DNA of 64,000 bases from assembly GCF_000199675.1 (NCBI RefSeq), contig NC_014960.1:1488001-1552000 (forward strand), read 5' to 3'. Positions 17,593 to 25,615 of this stretch are shown in pieces; the stretch's first letter is position 1, and each line of letters starts with the position of its first letter. The DNA is from Anaerolinea thermophila UNI-1. Its GTDB lineage: Bacteria; Chloroflexota; Anaerolineae; Anaerolineales; Anaerolineaceae. Below the pieces are notes generated by a model that was not told the DNA's origin, ran no database searches, and worked only from the letters and a program-made list of their open reading frames with translations. The position numbers were made by a program, and so were the translations under genes.

Positions 17593-19005
17593 ATGAAACG
17601 ACAAACATCGCAGATTTCATGGGAAAAAATTAAAACTAGCATGCAATTGATAACTGCCGGGGGCAGTTGGTCGGCTCAATTTCCTGATCAGGTCCAGCAT
17701 AACTTAAGAATGTTTTTCTTCGATGGTGTCTTCGCTGCAAGTCAAGACGCCATTCATGTGACTTATCTTACTCTTTATGTTCTGGCGTTGGGTGCAACCA
17801 AAGCCCAAATAGGGCTGATGAGCGCATTGGGAAGCATAGGGGCTATGCTCCTTTTGCTTCCGGGGGCAATTCTGGCAGAGAAATTACCTTCCCGAAAGTG
17901 GTTGGTGGTCTGGACGGGAGGGGGGATTAGCCGCTTGATGCTGCTCGGTTTTGCCATTTTGCCGTTTTTCCTGTCAGGTGAACCTGCAGTGGTGATCGCT
18001 ATCGCCATGAAAGTGGTCATGGATGGGTTTGGCAATCTTTCGATGCCTGCCTGGACGTCCCTCACGGCCGATATTGTGCCTCTTGCTTGGCGTGGCCGTT
18101 ACTTTGGTACCCGGAATATGTTCATGGGTATTGCCAACATGCTGGTGACCTTCATTGCGGGGCAGATTATCGTTCTTTCTATGACCCCCGTGGTGGGGTA
18201 TCAGCGTGTTTATTTCATCGCATTGATGTTTGGGATTGCCTCCAGTGTCTTTTTTGCTAGTATTCGAGAGCCGCGCTCCGGTCAGATGGTTTCTCAGTCC
18301 AGTTTGGAGGTGTATAAACCCGGAGTCCTTCTTCAAGGGCTGAAGCAGGACCGAAATTTTCTGGCTTTTTGTATTTCTCAAATGGTGTGGAATTTTTCTG
18401 TCAATATTGCGGGCCCTTTCTTCAGCGTGTATCAGGTGGAAGTGCTGAATTCAACTGCAGCCATAATTGGTATTCAATCGATTATTGCCAGTGTAGCGGG
18501 ATTACCAGCCCAACGTTTATTCGGGGCTTTGAATGATCGTTGGGGGGCGCGTAAAGTTCTTTTGCTAACGGGATTCCTGATTCCGTTCATGCCCTTTGTT
18601 TGGCTCTTCGTTCGTTCTCCATGGCACCCAACTCCAATCAATATTTGGGCAGGTTTTATGTGGGCTGGGTATAACCTGGCTACATTCAATTTTTTACTGG
18701 CTCTCAGTACTCCACAAACCCGCGCTCGCTATTCGGCTTTGTATCAGATTGCAGTAACTCTTTCGCTGGCGGCTGGTTCGGCGTTTGGTGGTTTTTTAGT
18801 CCAGCATGTGGGATATCCAGCCATTTTTATCAGTTCAGGGCTTGGGCGTTTCTTAAGTGTTTTCCTTCTCTGGCGTTTTGTGAAAGCCCCTGAAGAGCAT
18901 GCGCTTTCTGCAAGTTCCCTTTTAGTTGTTGAGGAATCATCTGGAGACTTTGATCACTTTGATAAGGACAACAATACCTGTGAAGATGACAGCAAAAACC
19001 TTTGA
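17593..19005 (+). CDS. MFS transporter
   Basis: Integral membrane carrier with about 12 hydrophobic segments across 470 residues and the MFS loop pattern GALNDRWGARKV near residue 310. The ATG at 17593 lies 2 bases after the upstream receptor stop; a TTG inside that overlap is a weaker start. The substrate is unknown. Coupling with the c-di-AMP receptor-like gene and the TSCPD gene suggests a three-gene unit. Confidence 0.87.
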   Translation: MKRQTSQISWEKIKTSMQLITAGGSWSAQFPDQVQHNLRMFFFDGVFAASQDAIHVTYLTLYVLALGATKAQIGLMSALGSIGAMLLLLPGAILAEKLPSRKWLVVWTGGGISRLMLLGFAILPFFLSGEPAVVIAIAMKVVMDGFGNLSMPAWTSLTADIVPLAWRGRYFGTRNMFMGIANMLVTFIAGQIIVLSMTPVVGYQRVYFIALMFGIASSVFFASIREPRSGQMVSQSSLEVYKPGVLLQGLKQDRNFLAFCISQMVWNFSVNIAGPFFSVYQVEVLNSTAAIIGIQSIIASVAGLPAQRLFGALNDRWGARKVLLLTGFLIPFMPFVWLFVRSPWHPTPINIWAGFMWAGYNLATFNFLLALSTPQTRARYSALYQIAVTLSLAAGSAFGGFLVQHVGYPAIFISSGLGRFLSVFLLWRFVKAPEEHALSASSLLVVEESSGDFDHFDKDNNTCEDDSKNL

Positions 19006-19255
19006 ATTTGAACCTCATGGCGTTTGTCCTCGTAAAATCCGCCTGGAGTTGGAACAGGGACGGATTCACCGAGTTGAATTTCTTGGGGGATGTGATGGTA
19101 ATCTGCAAGGCATTTGTCGATTGGTGCAGGGAATGGGGGCACAGGAAGTCATTTCACGCTTGATGGGTGTGAAGTGTGGGCAAAAACCGACATCTTGTCC
19201 CGATCAATTAGCACAGGCTCTGGCAATTGCCCTGCGAGAACACGAACAAGATTAG
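18986..19255 (+). CDS. TSCPD-domain protein
   Basis: An 89-residue protein of the small TSCPD family, named for a conserved TSCPDQLAQAL block that is present near residue 67. It also has GVCPRKI and GGCDGN, giving cysteines that may bind metal. The family is related to the C-terminal zinc part of class II ribonucleotide reductase, and its stand-alone role is not established. The start at 18986 overlaps the MFS gene by 20 bases; the frame is open further upstream but only inside the transporter gene. Confidence 0.8.
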   Translation: MTAKTFEFEPHGVCPRKIRLELEQGRIHRVEFLGGCDGNLQGICRLVQGMGAQEVISRLMGVKCGQKPTSCPDQLAQALAIALREHEQD

Positions 19256-19281
19256 GACTTGATTAACGTTTGGCATTTTGC

Positions 19282-19310
19282 TTGACTTTTGCTTCCCAAT
19301 ATGTCATACT
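19282..19310 (+). promoter_or_regulatory. sigma-70-like promoter for the structured leader
   Basis: TTGACT and CATACT are 17 bases apart. This is a good promoter match, 26 bases after the TSCPD stop codon. It would transcribe the hairpin-rich 19.3-19.6 kb stretch and perhaps the photolyase. Confidence 0.65.
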
Positions 19311-19381
19311 AACCTCATCAACCTCATGGGTTGAGCATTTATTCCATAGCTATCTTTAGAGAAAAGGAGGTGGTGTCGAAC

Positions 19382-19435
19382 ATGGATCATAGTAAGCAAC
19401 AAACGGCTGCGGCACCCCTCCTGGTTTCTCATTAA
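19382..19435 (+). CDS. 17-codon leader ORF
   Basis: The ORF MDHSKQQTAAAPLLVSH has a strong AGGAGG ribosome site 11 bases upstream and lies 72 bases downstream of a good promoter. Its Thr-Ala-Ala-Ala-Pro codons form the 5' side of a strong hairpin, and the CCTCCT at 19417-19422 is exactly complementary to its own ribosome site. The peptide resembles nothing I recognise. Whether it is translated is not shown, but the pattern suits a leader peptide that controls RNA folding. Confidence 0.45.
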   Translation: MDHSKQQTAAAPLLVSH

Positions 19436-19451
19436 CCAGTGTGCCGCAGCC
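19405..19451 (+). ncRNA. composite stem-loop in the leader RNA
   Basis: GGCTGCGGCAC (19405-19415) pairs perfectly with GTGCCGCAGCC (19441-19451). Nested inside, CTGGTT (19421-19426) pairs with AACCAG (19434-19439). The loop region also contains an anti-ribosome-site sequence. This is a very stable structure, consistent with an RNA switch or a small RNA. It matches no riboswitch class I recognise. Confidence 0.55.
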
Positions 19452-19458
19452 ACCCAAA

Positions 19459-19489
19459 GAAGGAGCCGTCTAAAAAAGACGGCTTCTTC
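19459..19489 (+). terminator. hairpin after the leader ORF
   Basis: A 13-bp stem with one GU pair (19459-19471 with 19477-19489) closes a 5-base A loop. The following sequence has few Ts, so termination may be weak or conditional. Confidence 0.55.
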
Positions 19490-19553
19490 GTTATACATAA
19501 CCTTTTACAACTTCAAGACACAATAGGACTTCTGGATTATCATCAATATAGAT

Positions 19554-19605
19554 AAGGCGGATATTCGAATATTTTTACTGGTATCCTCGAATATCCGCCT
19601 TTTTG
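19554..19605 (+). terminator. terminator hairpin just before the photolyase
   Basis: A perfect 15-bp stem (19554-19568 with 19587-19601) followed by a T run ends 9 bases before the photolyase start, next to its ribosome site GAGGGG. Its 5' arm includes the palindrome ATATTCGAATAT (19561-19572). It can end the leader transcript and limit read-through into phr. The 98 bases before it (19490-19553) hold no clear gene. Confidence 0.75.
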
Positions 19606-19613
19606 AGGGGAAA

Positions 19614-21014
19614 ATGACAACCATTCTCTGGTGGATTCGTCGTGATTTGAGATTGCATGATCACCCTGCGCTGGAATATGCTTTGCAAAAAGGCAGGGTC
19701 ATACCTGTTTTTATTCTCGACGATCGACTTTTACAAAAAGAGGCGTCTAAGCGCAAGCAATTTCTCTTTTCCGGATTAAGACAACTGGATGAGGATTTAC
19801 GAAAACGGGGGAGTCAACTGATTATCCGCAGGGGGGAGCCACTTGCTGAATTAACCCGCTTAATTCAGGAAACCGGTGCAGAGGAAATCGTTGCTCTGGA
19901 AGATTACAGCCCTTATGCTCGTCGTAGAGATAGCCATATTGCTCGTGAACTTCCTCTGCATCTTTTTGCCGGTGAGACGGTCTATCCTCCTTCTCTGGTT
20001 TTGAAGCCTGATGGCTCTCCTTATACGGTTTTTACGCCTTTCAGCAGAGCCTGGAAAGCCTTGCCATTCGCTTCTCCCTCCGTTGTTTCCCTTCCAGAAC
20101 GTTTTCCGGCGGTCCCCGATAAACTTGTCTCTTTACCCATCCCTGAAGCCATATTTCTGCAGGATTTTCCTCCAGGTGAATTGGAGGCTCTACGCCGGTT
20201 GGAGAATTTTCTCTCCGGACCGGCAAGAGAGTATGCCGATGGGCGCAACCGGTTGGATCAACCGGGCACATCTTTCCTTTCCCCTTATTTTCGCTTTGGA
20301 ATGCTTTCCCCACGTTGGGCAGTTTTTCAGGTTCGGAAAATGATTCAGATCACTTCCTCACCAGACGAAAAGCGGGGTTATGAAGCGTGGTTAAACGAAT
20401 TAATTTGGCGTGAGTTTTATATTTCTATTCTGTACCATTACCCTCATGTACTGGCAATGGCGTTCAATCCAGCATTGAGGGCAATTGAGTGGAGAGATGC
20501 CCCATCCGAGTTGCAAGCGTGGAAGGAAGGGAAAACAGGCTACCCTGTAGTGGATGCTGCCATGCGCCAGTTAAAAGCCACCGGTTGGATGCACAACCGC
20601 GCACGCATGATTGTTGCTTCTTTCCTGACCAAAGATTTATTGATTAACTGGCAGGAAGGCGAGCAATGGTTTATGCAGAACTTGGTTGATGGGGATCCGG
20701 CAGCCAACAATGGGGGGTGGCAGTGGACAGCGGGTGTAGGCACGGATGCAGCCCCCTATTTTAGAATTTTTAACCCCGTCCTGCAAAGTGCCAAGTTCGA
20801 TCCCCAAGGGAGGTATATCAAAACATGGGTGCCGGAATTAACTTCTGTGCCCACCGAATTTATTCATGCTCCATGGACAATGCCACTGTCGCTCCAAATC
20901 TCTCTGGGGGTAAGAATTGGAAGGGATTATCCGACGCCGATGGTGGATCACCAAGAAGTTCGCGGCCGTGTCCTTGAGGCTTACCGTACATCTCAGGGGA
21001 AAACACGGAACTGA
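19614..21014 (+). CDS. phr: deoxyribodipyrimidine photolyase
   Basis: Repairs UV-induced cyclobutane dimers in DNA with blue light and FAD. The N-terminal antenna domain begins TTILWWIRRDLRLHDHPAL, and the C-terminal FAD domain has WLNELIWREFY, TGWMHNRARMIVASFLTKDLLI and DPAANNGGWQWTAGVGTDAAPYFRIFNP near residue 370. The 466-residue length is typical of class I. A ribosome site GAGGGG is present. The preceding hairpin suggests conditional expression. Its place beside carotenoid genes and B12 photoreceptor-type regulators fits a light response. Confidence 0.96.
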   Translation: MTTILWWIRRDLRLHDHPALEYALQKGRVIPVFILDDRLLQKEASKRKQFLFSGLRQLDEDLRKRGSQLIIRRGEPLAELTRLIQETGAEEIVALEDYSPYARRRDSHIARELPLHLFAGETVYPPSLVLKPDGSPYTVFTPFSRAWKALPFASPSVVSLPERFPAVPDKLVSLPIPEAIFLQDFPPGELEALRRLENFLSGPAREYADGRNRLDQPGTSFLSPYFRFGMLSPRWAVFQVRKMIQITSSPDEKRGYEAWLNELIWREFYISILYHYPHVLAMAFNPALRAIEWRDAPSELQAWKEGKTGYPVVDAAMRQLKATGWMHNRARMIVASFLTKDLLINWQEGEQWFMQNLVDGDPAANNGGWQWTAGVGTDAAPYFRIFNPVLQSAKFDPQGRYIKTWVPELTSVPTEFIHAPWTMPLSLQISLGVRIGRDYPTPMVDHQEVRGRVLEAYRTSQGKTRN

Positions 21015-21077
21015 GCATTTGCTCTTTTCAAATTGTGCCATAATTACACAAAAAATATTCATCGGGGAGGACTTTGT

Positions 21078-22061
21078 ATGATTCCAAACCAGTGGTATGT
21101 TGTGCTGGAATCCAGAGAGGTTCGGGTGGGAAGGCCGGTAGGGGCGGTTCGGATGGGGGAGAAGATGGTTTTCTGGCGCCGTAAGGATGGAAAGGTGGTT
21201 TGCATGGCAGACCGTTGCCCGCATTTGGGAGCGAGTTTGTCCAGAGGAAAAGTAGTCGAAGACCATTTGGCTTGCCCATTCCATGCCTTTGAATTTGATC
21301 CCGGTGGAGCGTGTGTTTATATTCCAGCGCTGGGGAGAAATACTCCTCCTCCTAAAGCGATGCGGATAAAGTCGTATCCCACTTATGAAGCCCATGGCTT
21401 TATCTGGATTTATTGGGGGGAACCTCAAGGGGAACTTCTTCCTCCGAAGTTTTTTGACATTGATGAGACTTTCTCTTACGCTGGATACCGCCAATTGTGG
21501 CCTGTACACTATTCGCGAATGGTAGAGAACCAGCTGGATGTGATGCATTTGCCCCATGTTCATACCGATACTATTGGCAGAGGAAGAAAAGTGGTGGTGG
21601 ATGGCCCTCTTGCCAGAGTGGAAGACGGGGTTCTAAAAGTGTGGGTGTTCAATCGTAAGGATGATGGAACTCCACCCCGACGGGCTGACGAACTTCCCAC
21701 GCCCAGCCGGCCTCCCTTTTTAGAATTCATTTTCCCCAATCTCTGGCAAAACCGCATCAGTTCAGACTATCGCATCGTTGTAGCGTTTGTCCCGGTAGAT
21801 GAGGAACATGGTATGTTCTACCTGAGACAGTATCAACGGATTGTCCGTATTCCTATACTTCGTGAAATTGTCAACTGGATTGGGGTGCTCGGCAGCCATC
21901 ACATTGCCGAGCAGGATCGTAGAGTCGTCAGTACGCAATTGCCTAAAAAATCTGCCTTGCGGGGCGAAGATAAGCCTGTTCAGGGGGATCATGCCATACT
22001 GACGTACCGAAGATATCGGGAAGAATTGATAGAAAAAGCCAGGAGTAATGGTGCAAAATGA
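21078..22061 (+). CDS. Rieske-type non-haem iron oxygenase
   Basis: An O2-dependent oxygenase subunit. The Rieske cluster ligands are in DRCPHLGAS and CPFHAFEFD (CxH and CxxH near residues 45 and 63), and the catalytic iron motif is ENQLDVMHLPHVH near residue 155. The start at 21078 is set by GGGGAGG 7 bases upstream; the frame opens 15 codons earlier without a ribosome site. At 328 residues it resembles chlorophyllide-a oxygenase or aromatic-ring types more than paired alpha subunits. No reductase partner is adjacent. It may modify a carotenoid or lipid made next door, which is inference only. Confidence 0.85.
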   Translation: MIPNQWYVVLESREVRVGRPVGAVRMGEKMVFWRRKDGKVVCMADRCPHLGASLSRGKVVEDHLACPFHAFEFDPGGACVYIPALGRNTPPPKAMRIKSYPTYEAHGFIWIYWGEPQGELLPPKFFDIDETFSYAGYRQLWPVHYSRMVENQLDVMHLPHVHTDTIGRGRKVVVDGPLARVEDGVLKVWVFNRKDDGTPPRRADELPTPSRPPFLEFIFPNLWQNRISSDYRIVVAFVPVDEEHGMFYLRQYQRIVRIPILREIVNWIGVLGSHHIAEQDRRVVSTQLPKKSALRGEDKPVQGDHAILTYRRYREELIEKARSNGAK

Positions 22062-22670
22062 TTATGGCTTGTGCCTGCGAAGAACGGCTCGGAGTTGCGG
22101 AGCCGTTCTTAATTCTCTGGCGTGTTTTCCAAGAACCAGCAAAGTATTCAGCACCCAAACGCTCAAAAACAACGGATCGGGGTGATAAAGAATCAGATAA
22201 AGAAATGTACCCAGTAAACTGAACAACACCACCCAAGCATGGGGTTCAAGGGCAAAAATCCCTAACACCATGAAAAGCCCTAAAATTGTAGGCACCTCTC
22301 CGAGACTCAATCCAATCCACATCCCAAAAGTGGAGGCAATGGCTTTGCCACCCTTCCCACGAAGAAATGGAGAGAACATGTGCCCCAGCACAGGGGCAAG
22401 CGAAATCAACAGCATCCAGAGAAATGGGGGATGCAGAACAAAGTATGCCCAACCTACGGGGATAGCCGCTTTTAGGGCGTCCAGCACCAATCCCAGAGCT
22501 CCGCTCCATTTTCCGCCTGCTCGAATGAGGTTGGTTGCGCCAGGATTGCCATCCCCGTATGTGCGGATATCTGTATGAAAAAGCCATTTTCCTAACAGGA
22601 AAGAAAAAGGAATGCTTCCCGACAGAAATGCAATGGTGGTCCAGAGGAAGAACTCGACAGAAGAATTCAT
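22062..22670 (-). CDS. plsY: glycerol-3-phosphate acyltransferase PlsY
   Basis: Membrane enzyme that transfers an acyl group from acyl-phosphate to glycerol-3-phosphate, the first step of phospholipid synthesis. Three signature loops are present: GSIPFSFLLGK, GDGNPGATNLIRAGGK and HMFSPFLRGKGGKAIA. About five to six hydrophobic segments span 202 residues. The stop codon lies next to the Rieske stop, and the C-terminal coding region contains a strong hairpin (22080-22110). It is 6 bases downstream of crtB in the same orientation, so it may be part of the carotenoid operon. Confidence 0.95.
   Translation of the reverse strand: MNSSVEFFLWTTIAFLSGSIPFSFLLGKWLFHTDIRTYGDGNPGATNLIRAGGKWSGALGLVLDALKAAIPVGWAYFVLHPPFLWMLLISLAPVLGHMFSPFLRGKGGKAIASTFGMWIGLSLGEVPTILGLFMVLGIFALEPHAWVVLFSLLGTFLYLILYHPDPLFLSVWVLNTLLVLGKHARELRTAPQLRAVLRRHKP
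22080..22110 (+). terminator. terminator-like hairpin inside the plsY coding end
   Basis: AAGAACGGCTC (22080-22090) pairs perfectly with GAGCCGTTCTT (22100-22110) 19 bases beyond the Rieske stop codon. It would end Rieske transcription and lies inside the 3' coding end of plsY on the other strand. Confidence 0.55.
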
Positions 22671-22676
22671 TTCGGG

Positions 22677-23570
22677 TTAGAGGACTTCACCAGGTTGTGG
22701 TAATCCTTGAAGTTTCCAGAGGATACTCGGAAGCATGGCAATTTTCTTCCATCCTTTCGTATGGGCACGTAGGGTGTGAACGTGATATTGAATGTTCTCA
22801 ATTTCATCTAAAATTGCACGGTAGAGAAAGGCTGCTGCGCCTACAGCAGGACGAGCTGCCTTACTCAAAAAGGCAATTCCGGGAATGGCTTGCTGGTAAA
22901 GTTCGCGGGTGCGTGAAATCTCGAATTTCATTAACCTGATAAAACGATCATCGTAAACCCCATTAAGAATATCCTGATGGGTGAGATTAAATTTTTGTAA
23001 ATCTTCCAGAGGGAGATACACACGGTTTCGCCGGGCATCCTCTCCAATATCTCTGAGGATATTGGTCATCTGCAGGGCTATACCTAACTGGATGGCAAAG
23101 GGGGCAGCCTGTTCGAAACTTACCCCCTTTGCCAATCCAATGATTGGGATTGCCAGCAAACCTACAGTGGAAGCAACCCGGTAACAATACACTTTGAGCG
23201 CTTCGAAGGTCGGATAGACCTGAAAATTCAGGTCCATTTCAATGCCATCCAGCAACTCTTTTTCGTATAGTCGGTTGATTGCGTATTCTTCCCGAACTTC
23301 TGACCAGGCTTTCAACACCGGGTTGCTTTGTTCATGCGCAGGTAAGTTAACTTGTTCTCGCCAGGCATCCAGATCGCTGAGCGTTGTTTGTTCTCGATCT
23401 ACCAGATCATCACTTGCCCGACAGAATGCGTACAATGCGCGAATGGCGTATCGTTTTCTTGAAGGGAGCAGTGCGGTAGCAAAATAAAAGGTTTTTGAAT
23501 GCTCCCGAATAATCTGTTCCAGCAAGGTAGAGGAAACAGGATCTTCACGGGCAAGGATGGACACGGACAT
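22677..23570 (-). CDS. crtB: phytoene synthase
   Basis: Joins two GGPP molecules into phytoene, the first committed C40 carotenoid step. The two Asp-rich magnesium sites are present: RASDDLVDRE near residue 53 and NILRDIGEDARRNRVYLP near residue 170. The start at 23570 follows GGAGG at the end of crtI; the frame also opens 10 codons upstream inside crtI. The 297-residue length is typical. It lies 13 bases downstream of crtI, so the two form an operon. No GGPP synthase is in the window. Confidence 0.96.
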   Translation of the reverse strand: MSVSILAREDPVSSTLLEQIIREHSKTFYFATALLPSRKRYAIRALYAFCRASDDLVDREQTTLSDLDAWREQVNLPAHEQSNPVLKAWSEVREEYAINRLYEKELLDGIEMDLNFQVYPTFEALKVYCYRVASTVGLLAIPIIGLAKGVSFEQAAPFAIQLGIALQMTNILRDIGEDARRNRVYLPLEDLQKFNLTHQDILNGVYDDRFIRLMKFEISRTRELYQQAIPGIAFLSKAARPAVGAAAFLYRAILDEIENIQYHVHTLRAHTKGWKKIAMLPSILWKLQGLPQPGEVL

Positions 23571-23583
23571 AACAACCTCCAAC

Positions 23584-25065
23584 TCAGGACCCTCTTCCAA
23601 GGATTAATTTTTCCGCAATTATTGAAGAGGACAACACTCCCGGCAATCCTGCACCCGGATGTGTGCCTGCTCCTACAAAATACAGATTCTCAAAGTCCTC
23701 TGATTGGTTATGAGGGCGGAACCATGCCGACTGAGTGAGAATGGGTTCGACAGAGAAAGCGGCACCGCGGAAACTGTTCAGCGTGTTCTCAAAGTGAAGC
23801 GGGTCAATGTAATGCTCTGCAACAATATTTGCGCGCAGGTCCGGGAGGTAGTGTTCCTCGAGGAATTGCAGGATGCGATCTTTATACACCGGGGCAACTT
23901 TTCTCCAGTCTACATCGCTTTCCAGATGAGGAACGGGGGAGAGAACGTAGAAGGACTCATATCCCTCCGGTGCCATGGATGGATCAGTGATGGTGGGCAT
24001 ATGCAAGTAAAGGGAAAAGTCGTCCGCCAGTACCTTGCGATGGAAGATATCATCCAGCAACCCTTTATAACGACTGCTCAGGATAATATTGTGATGAGCA
24101 AGGCGGCTATCCAGATATCGCCGCCTGGTACCAAAGTAAATCACAAAAAGTGACATGCTGTAGCGCATTCTTTCGTAACGTATATTGGTATTAACCTTCC
24201 GGTAACGCGCCGGAATCAGGTTGCGATACGTCCAGGCTACCTCTGCATTGCTGATAATGGCGTCAGCAGTGTGAACAGAGCCATCCCGCAAGCGAATTCC
24301 ATTTACCCGTCGGTCTCCTGAAACCAGAATTTCTTCCACTTCCGAATTCAGGTGAATCTTTCCGCCCAACTCTTCAATCAGGCGAACCATAGCATCCACA
24401 ATGGCGCCGGTTCCGCCCATGGCATACCAGACTCCCCACTCCCGTTCCAGATAGTGAATCATTGCATAGATGCTGGTCACTTCGAATGGATTGCCACCTA
24501 CTAACAATGGGTGAAAGGAAAACACCGTGCGCAGGAAGGGGTGTTTGACAAATTGTGAGACATATTGATAAACACTTTTATAAGACTGAAGTTTTATCAA
24601 GTCAGGGACAATTTTCAACATATCCTGAAGATGCAGGAAAGGCTCTGATGCCAGTTCTACGAAACCTTTCTGGAAGATGGGCTTGGTAGTTTGGATGAAA
24701 CGCTCATACCCTGCTTTGTCTTCAGGATTCCACTTTTCGATTTCTTTCAAGATAAACTCGTGGTCGTTGTTGTAGTCAAATTGCTTCCCTTCATGGTCAA
24801 AAATCCGATAGAAAGGATTCACCGGGACAAACTTAACGTAATCTTCGCGTTTTTTACCAGCCAACGTAAAAATCTCATCAAACATCCAGGGGGCTGTAAT
24901 AACAGTAGGTCCTCCGTCAAATTTAAAGCCATTGATTTCATAAACGTAAGCCCTGCCCCCCGGCTTATCGCGCTTTTCAAAAATCTCAACTTCGACCCCT
25001 CGAGCAGCAAGACGTGCCGCAGCCCCTAATCCCCCAAAACCACTGCCGATGATGATGACTTTCAT
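23584..25065 (-). CDS. crtI: phytoene desaturase (CrtI type)
   Basis: FAD enzyme that adds double bonds to phytoene. The N-terminus reads KVIIIGSGFGGLGAAARLAARG, the FAD fold, followed by EKRDKPGGRA. The C-terminus has the CrtI signature region NLYFVGAGTHPGAGLPGV. The start at 25065 has GGAGG upstream; an in-frame ATG 18 bases earlier is less supported. At 493 residues it is the usual length. It heads the crtI-crtB(-plsY) unit, and an 11-bp repeat operator lies 75 bases upstream. How many desaturation steps it does is not readable. Confidence 0.95.
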   Translation of the reverse strand: MKVIIIGSGFGGLGAAARLAARGVEVEIFEKRDKPGGRAYVYEINGFKFDGGPTVITAPWMFDEIFTLAGKKREDYVKFVPVNPFYRIFDHEGKQFDYNNDHEFILKEIEKWNPEDKAGYERFIQTTKPIFQKGFVELASEPFLHLQDMLKIVPDLIKLQSYKSVYQYVSQFVKHPFLRTVFSFHPLLVGGNPFEVTSIYAMIHYLEREWGVWYAMGGTGAIVDAMVRLIEELGGKIHLNSEVEEILVSGDRRVNGIRLRDGSVHTADAIISNAEVAWTYRNLIPARYRKVNTNIRYERMRYSMSLFVIYFGTRRRYLDSRLAHHNIILSSRYKGLLDDIFHRKVLADDFSLYLHMPTITDPSMAPEGYESFYVLSPVPHLESDVDWRKVAPVYKDRILQFLEEHYLPDLRANIVAEHYIDPLHFENTLNSFRGAAFSVEPILTQSAWFRPHNQSEDFENLYFVGAGTHPGAGLPGVLSSSIIAEKLILGRGS

Positions 25066-25139
25066 TTGTTCCCTCCATATCAAAATTTACTATTTCATTA
25101 TAGTGAACTTGCAATTCGCTTCTTTACACAGCATAGACT

Positions 25140-25157
25140 TTGTATAACGTTTATATA
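25140..25157. promoter_or_regulatory. CarH-type direct-repeat operator upstream of crtI
   Basis: Two copies of TT(G/A)TATA are spaced 11 bases apart (25140-25146 and 25151-25157), with a weaker CAGCATA 11 bases before. The reverse orientation contains TATACA. This matches the 11-bp direct-repeat operators with a TACA core described for CarH-type repressors. A TATAAT box lies closer to crtI on the minus strand, at about 25097-25102. Confidence 0.6.
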
Positions 25158-25174
25158 GGGTTTCGGGTAAGTCC

Positions 25175-25615
25175 CTATGCAAGATTGGAGATTTTTTTCC
25201 TGCGGTACCAGAAGAAAAATTTCATTGCCAAGGCGTTGAACAGCAGGCGAGTTAGCATTCCCTTAAGATTTGGAGCATGTTCGCATAAGATATATTCCCG
25301 CATTTGGGTTTCGTTTTTGGAAATGGACTTCCATTCATGATGGTGTTCCCAATACTTGAATGGGCCTTTTCTTTGAATGTCAATAAAACCACTGTCCCAG
25401 GATACCTTTTGATGTTGGGCTTCCCATTCTATTGGAATTGGCCCAATCCACAATCGAAAATGAGTCACAGACCCTTCGGATAGAGGCTGGTGAGAAAGAA
25501 TCTGAACTCCAATTCCCGGAGGAGAAAGTTGTTTGATGGCATCTTTTGAAAAGTGGAAATTGGCAATTTTTTCCACTGGTACGCCGGCATTGTAAACATC
25601 AGCGAACTTTTTCAT
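25175..25615 (-). CDS. SRPBCC-fold protein
   Basis: A 146-residue protein with the START-like helix-grip pattern of the SRPBCC superfamily, for example FSKDAIKQLSPPG, a stretch ending FRLWIGPIPIEWEAQH and the WEHHHEW-type middle. SRPBCC proteins bind hydrophobic ligands. It is translationally coupled to the 50-residue ORF before it by an ATGA overlap. Its place next to the crtI promoter suggests handling of a lipid or carotenoid, which is inference. It ends in a positively charged segment (WYRRKKI). Confidence 0.72.
   Translation of the reverse strand: MKKFADVYNAGVPVEKIANFHFSKDAIKQLSPPGIGVQILSHQPLSEGSVTHFRLWIGPIPIEWEAQHQKVSWDSGFIDIQRKGPFKYWEHHHEWKSISKNETQMREYILCEHAPNLKGMLTRLLFNALAMKFFFWYRRKKISNLA

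Noticed and set aside
19490..19512. TATACA and TTTACA near the photolyase as another CarH-type operator
   Set aside because: The two elements are 12 and not 11 bases apart, so they do not fit the register of the other sites.
20838..21563. 241-codon minus-strand ORF across photolyase and Rieske genes
   Set aside because: It overlaps two confidently identified genes on the other strand and its protein resembles no family.
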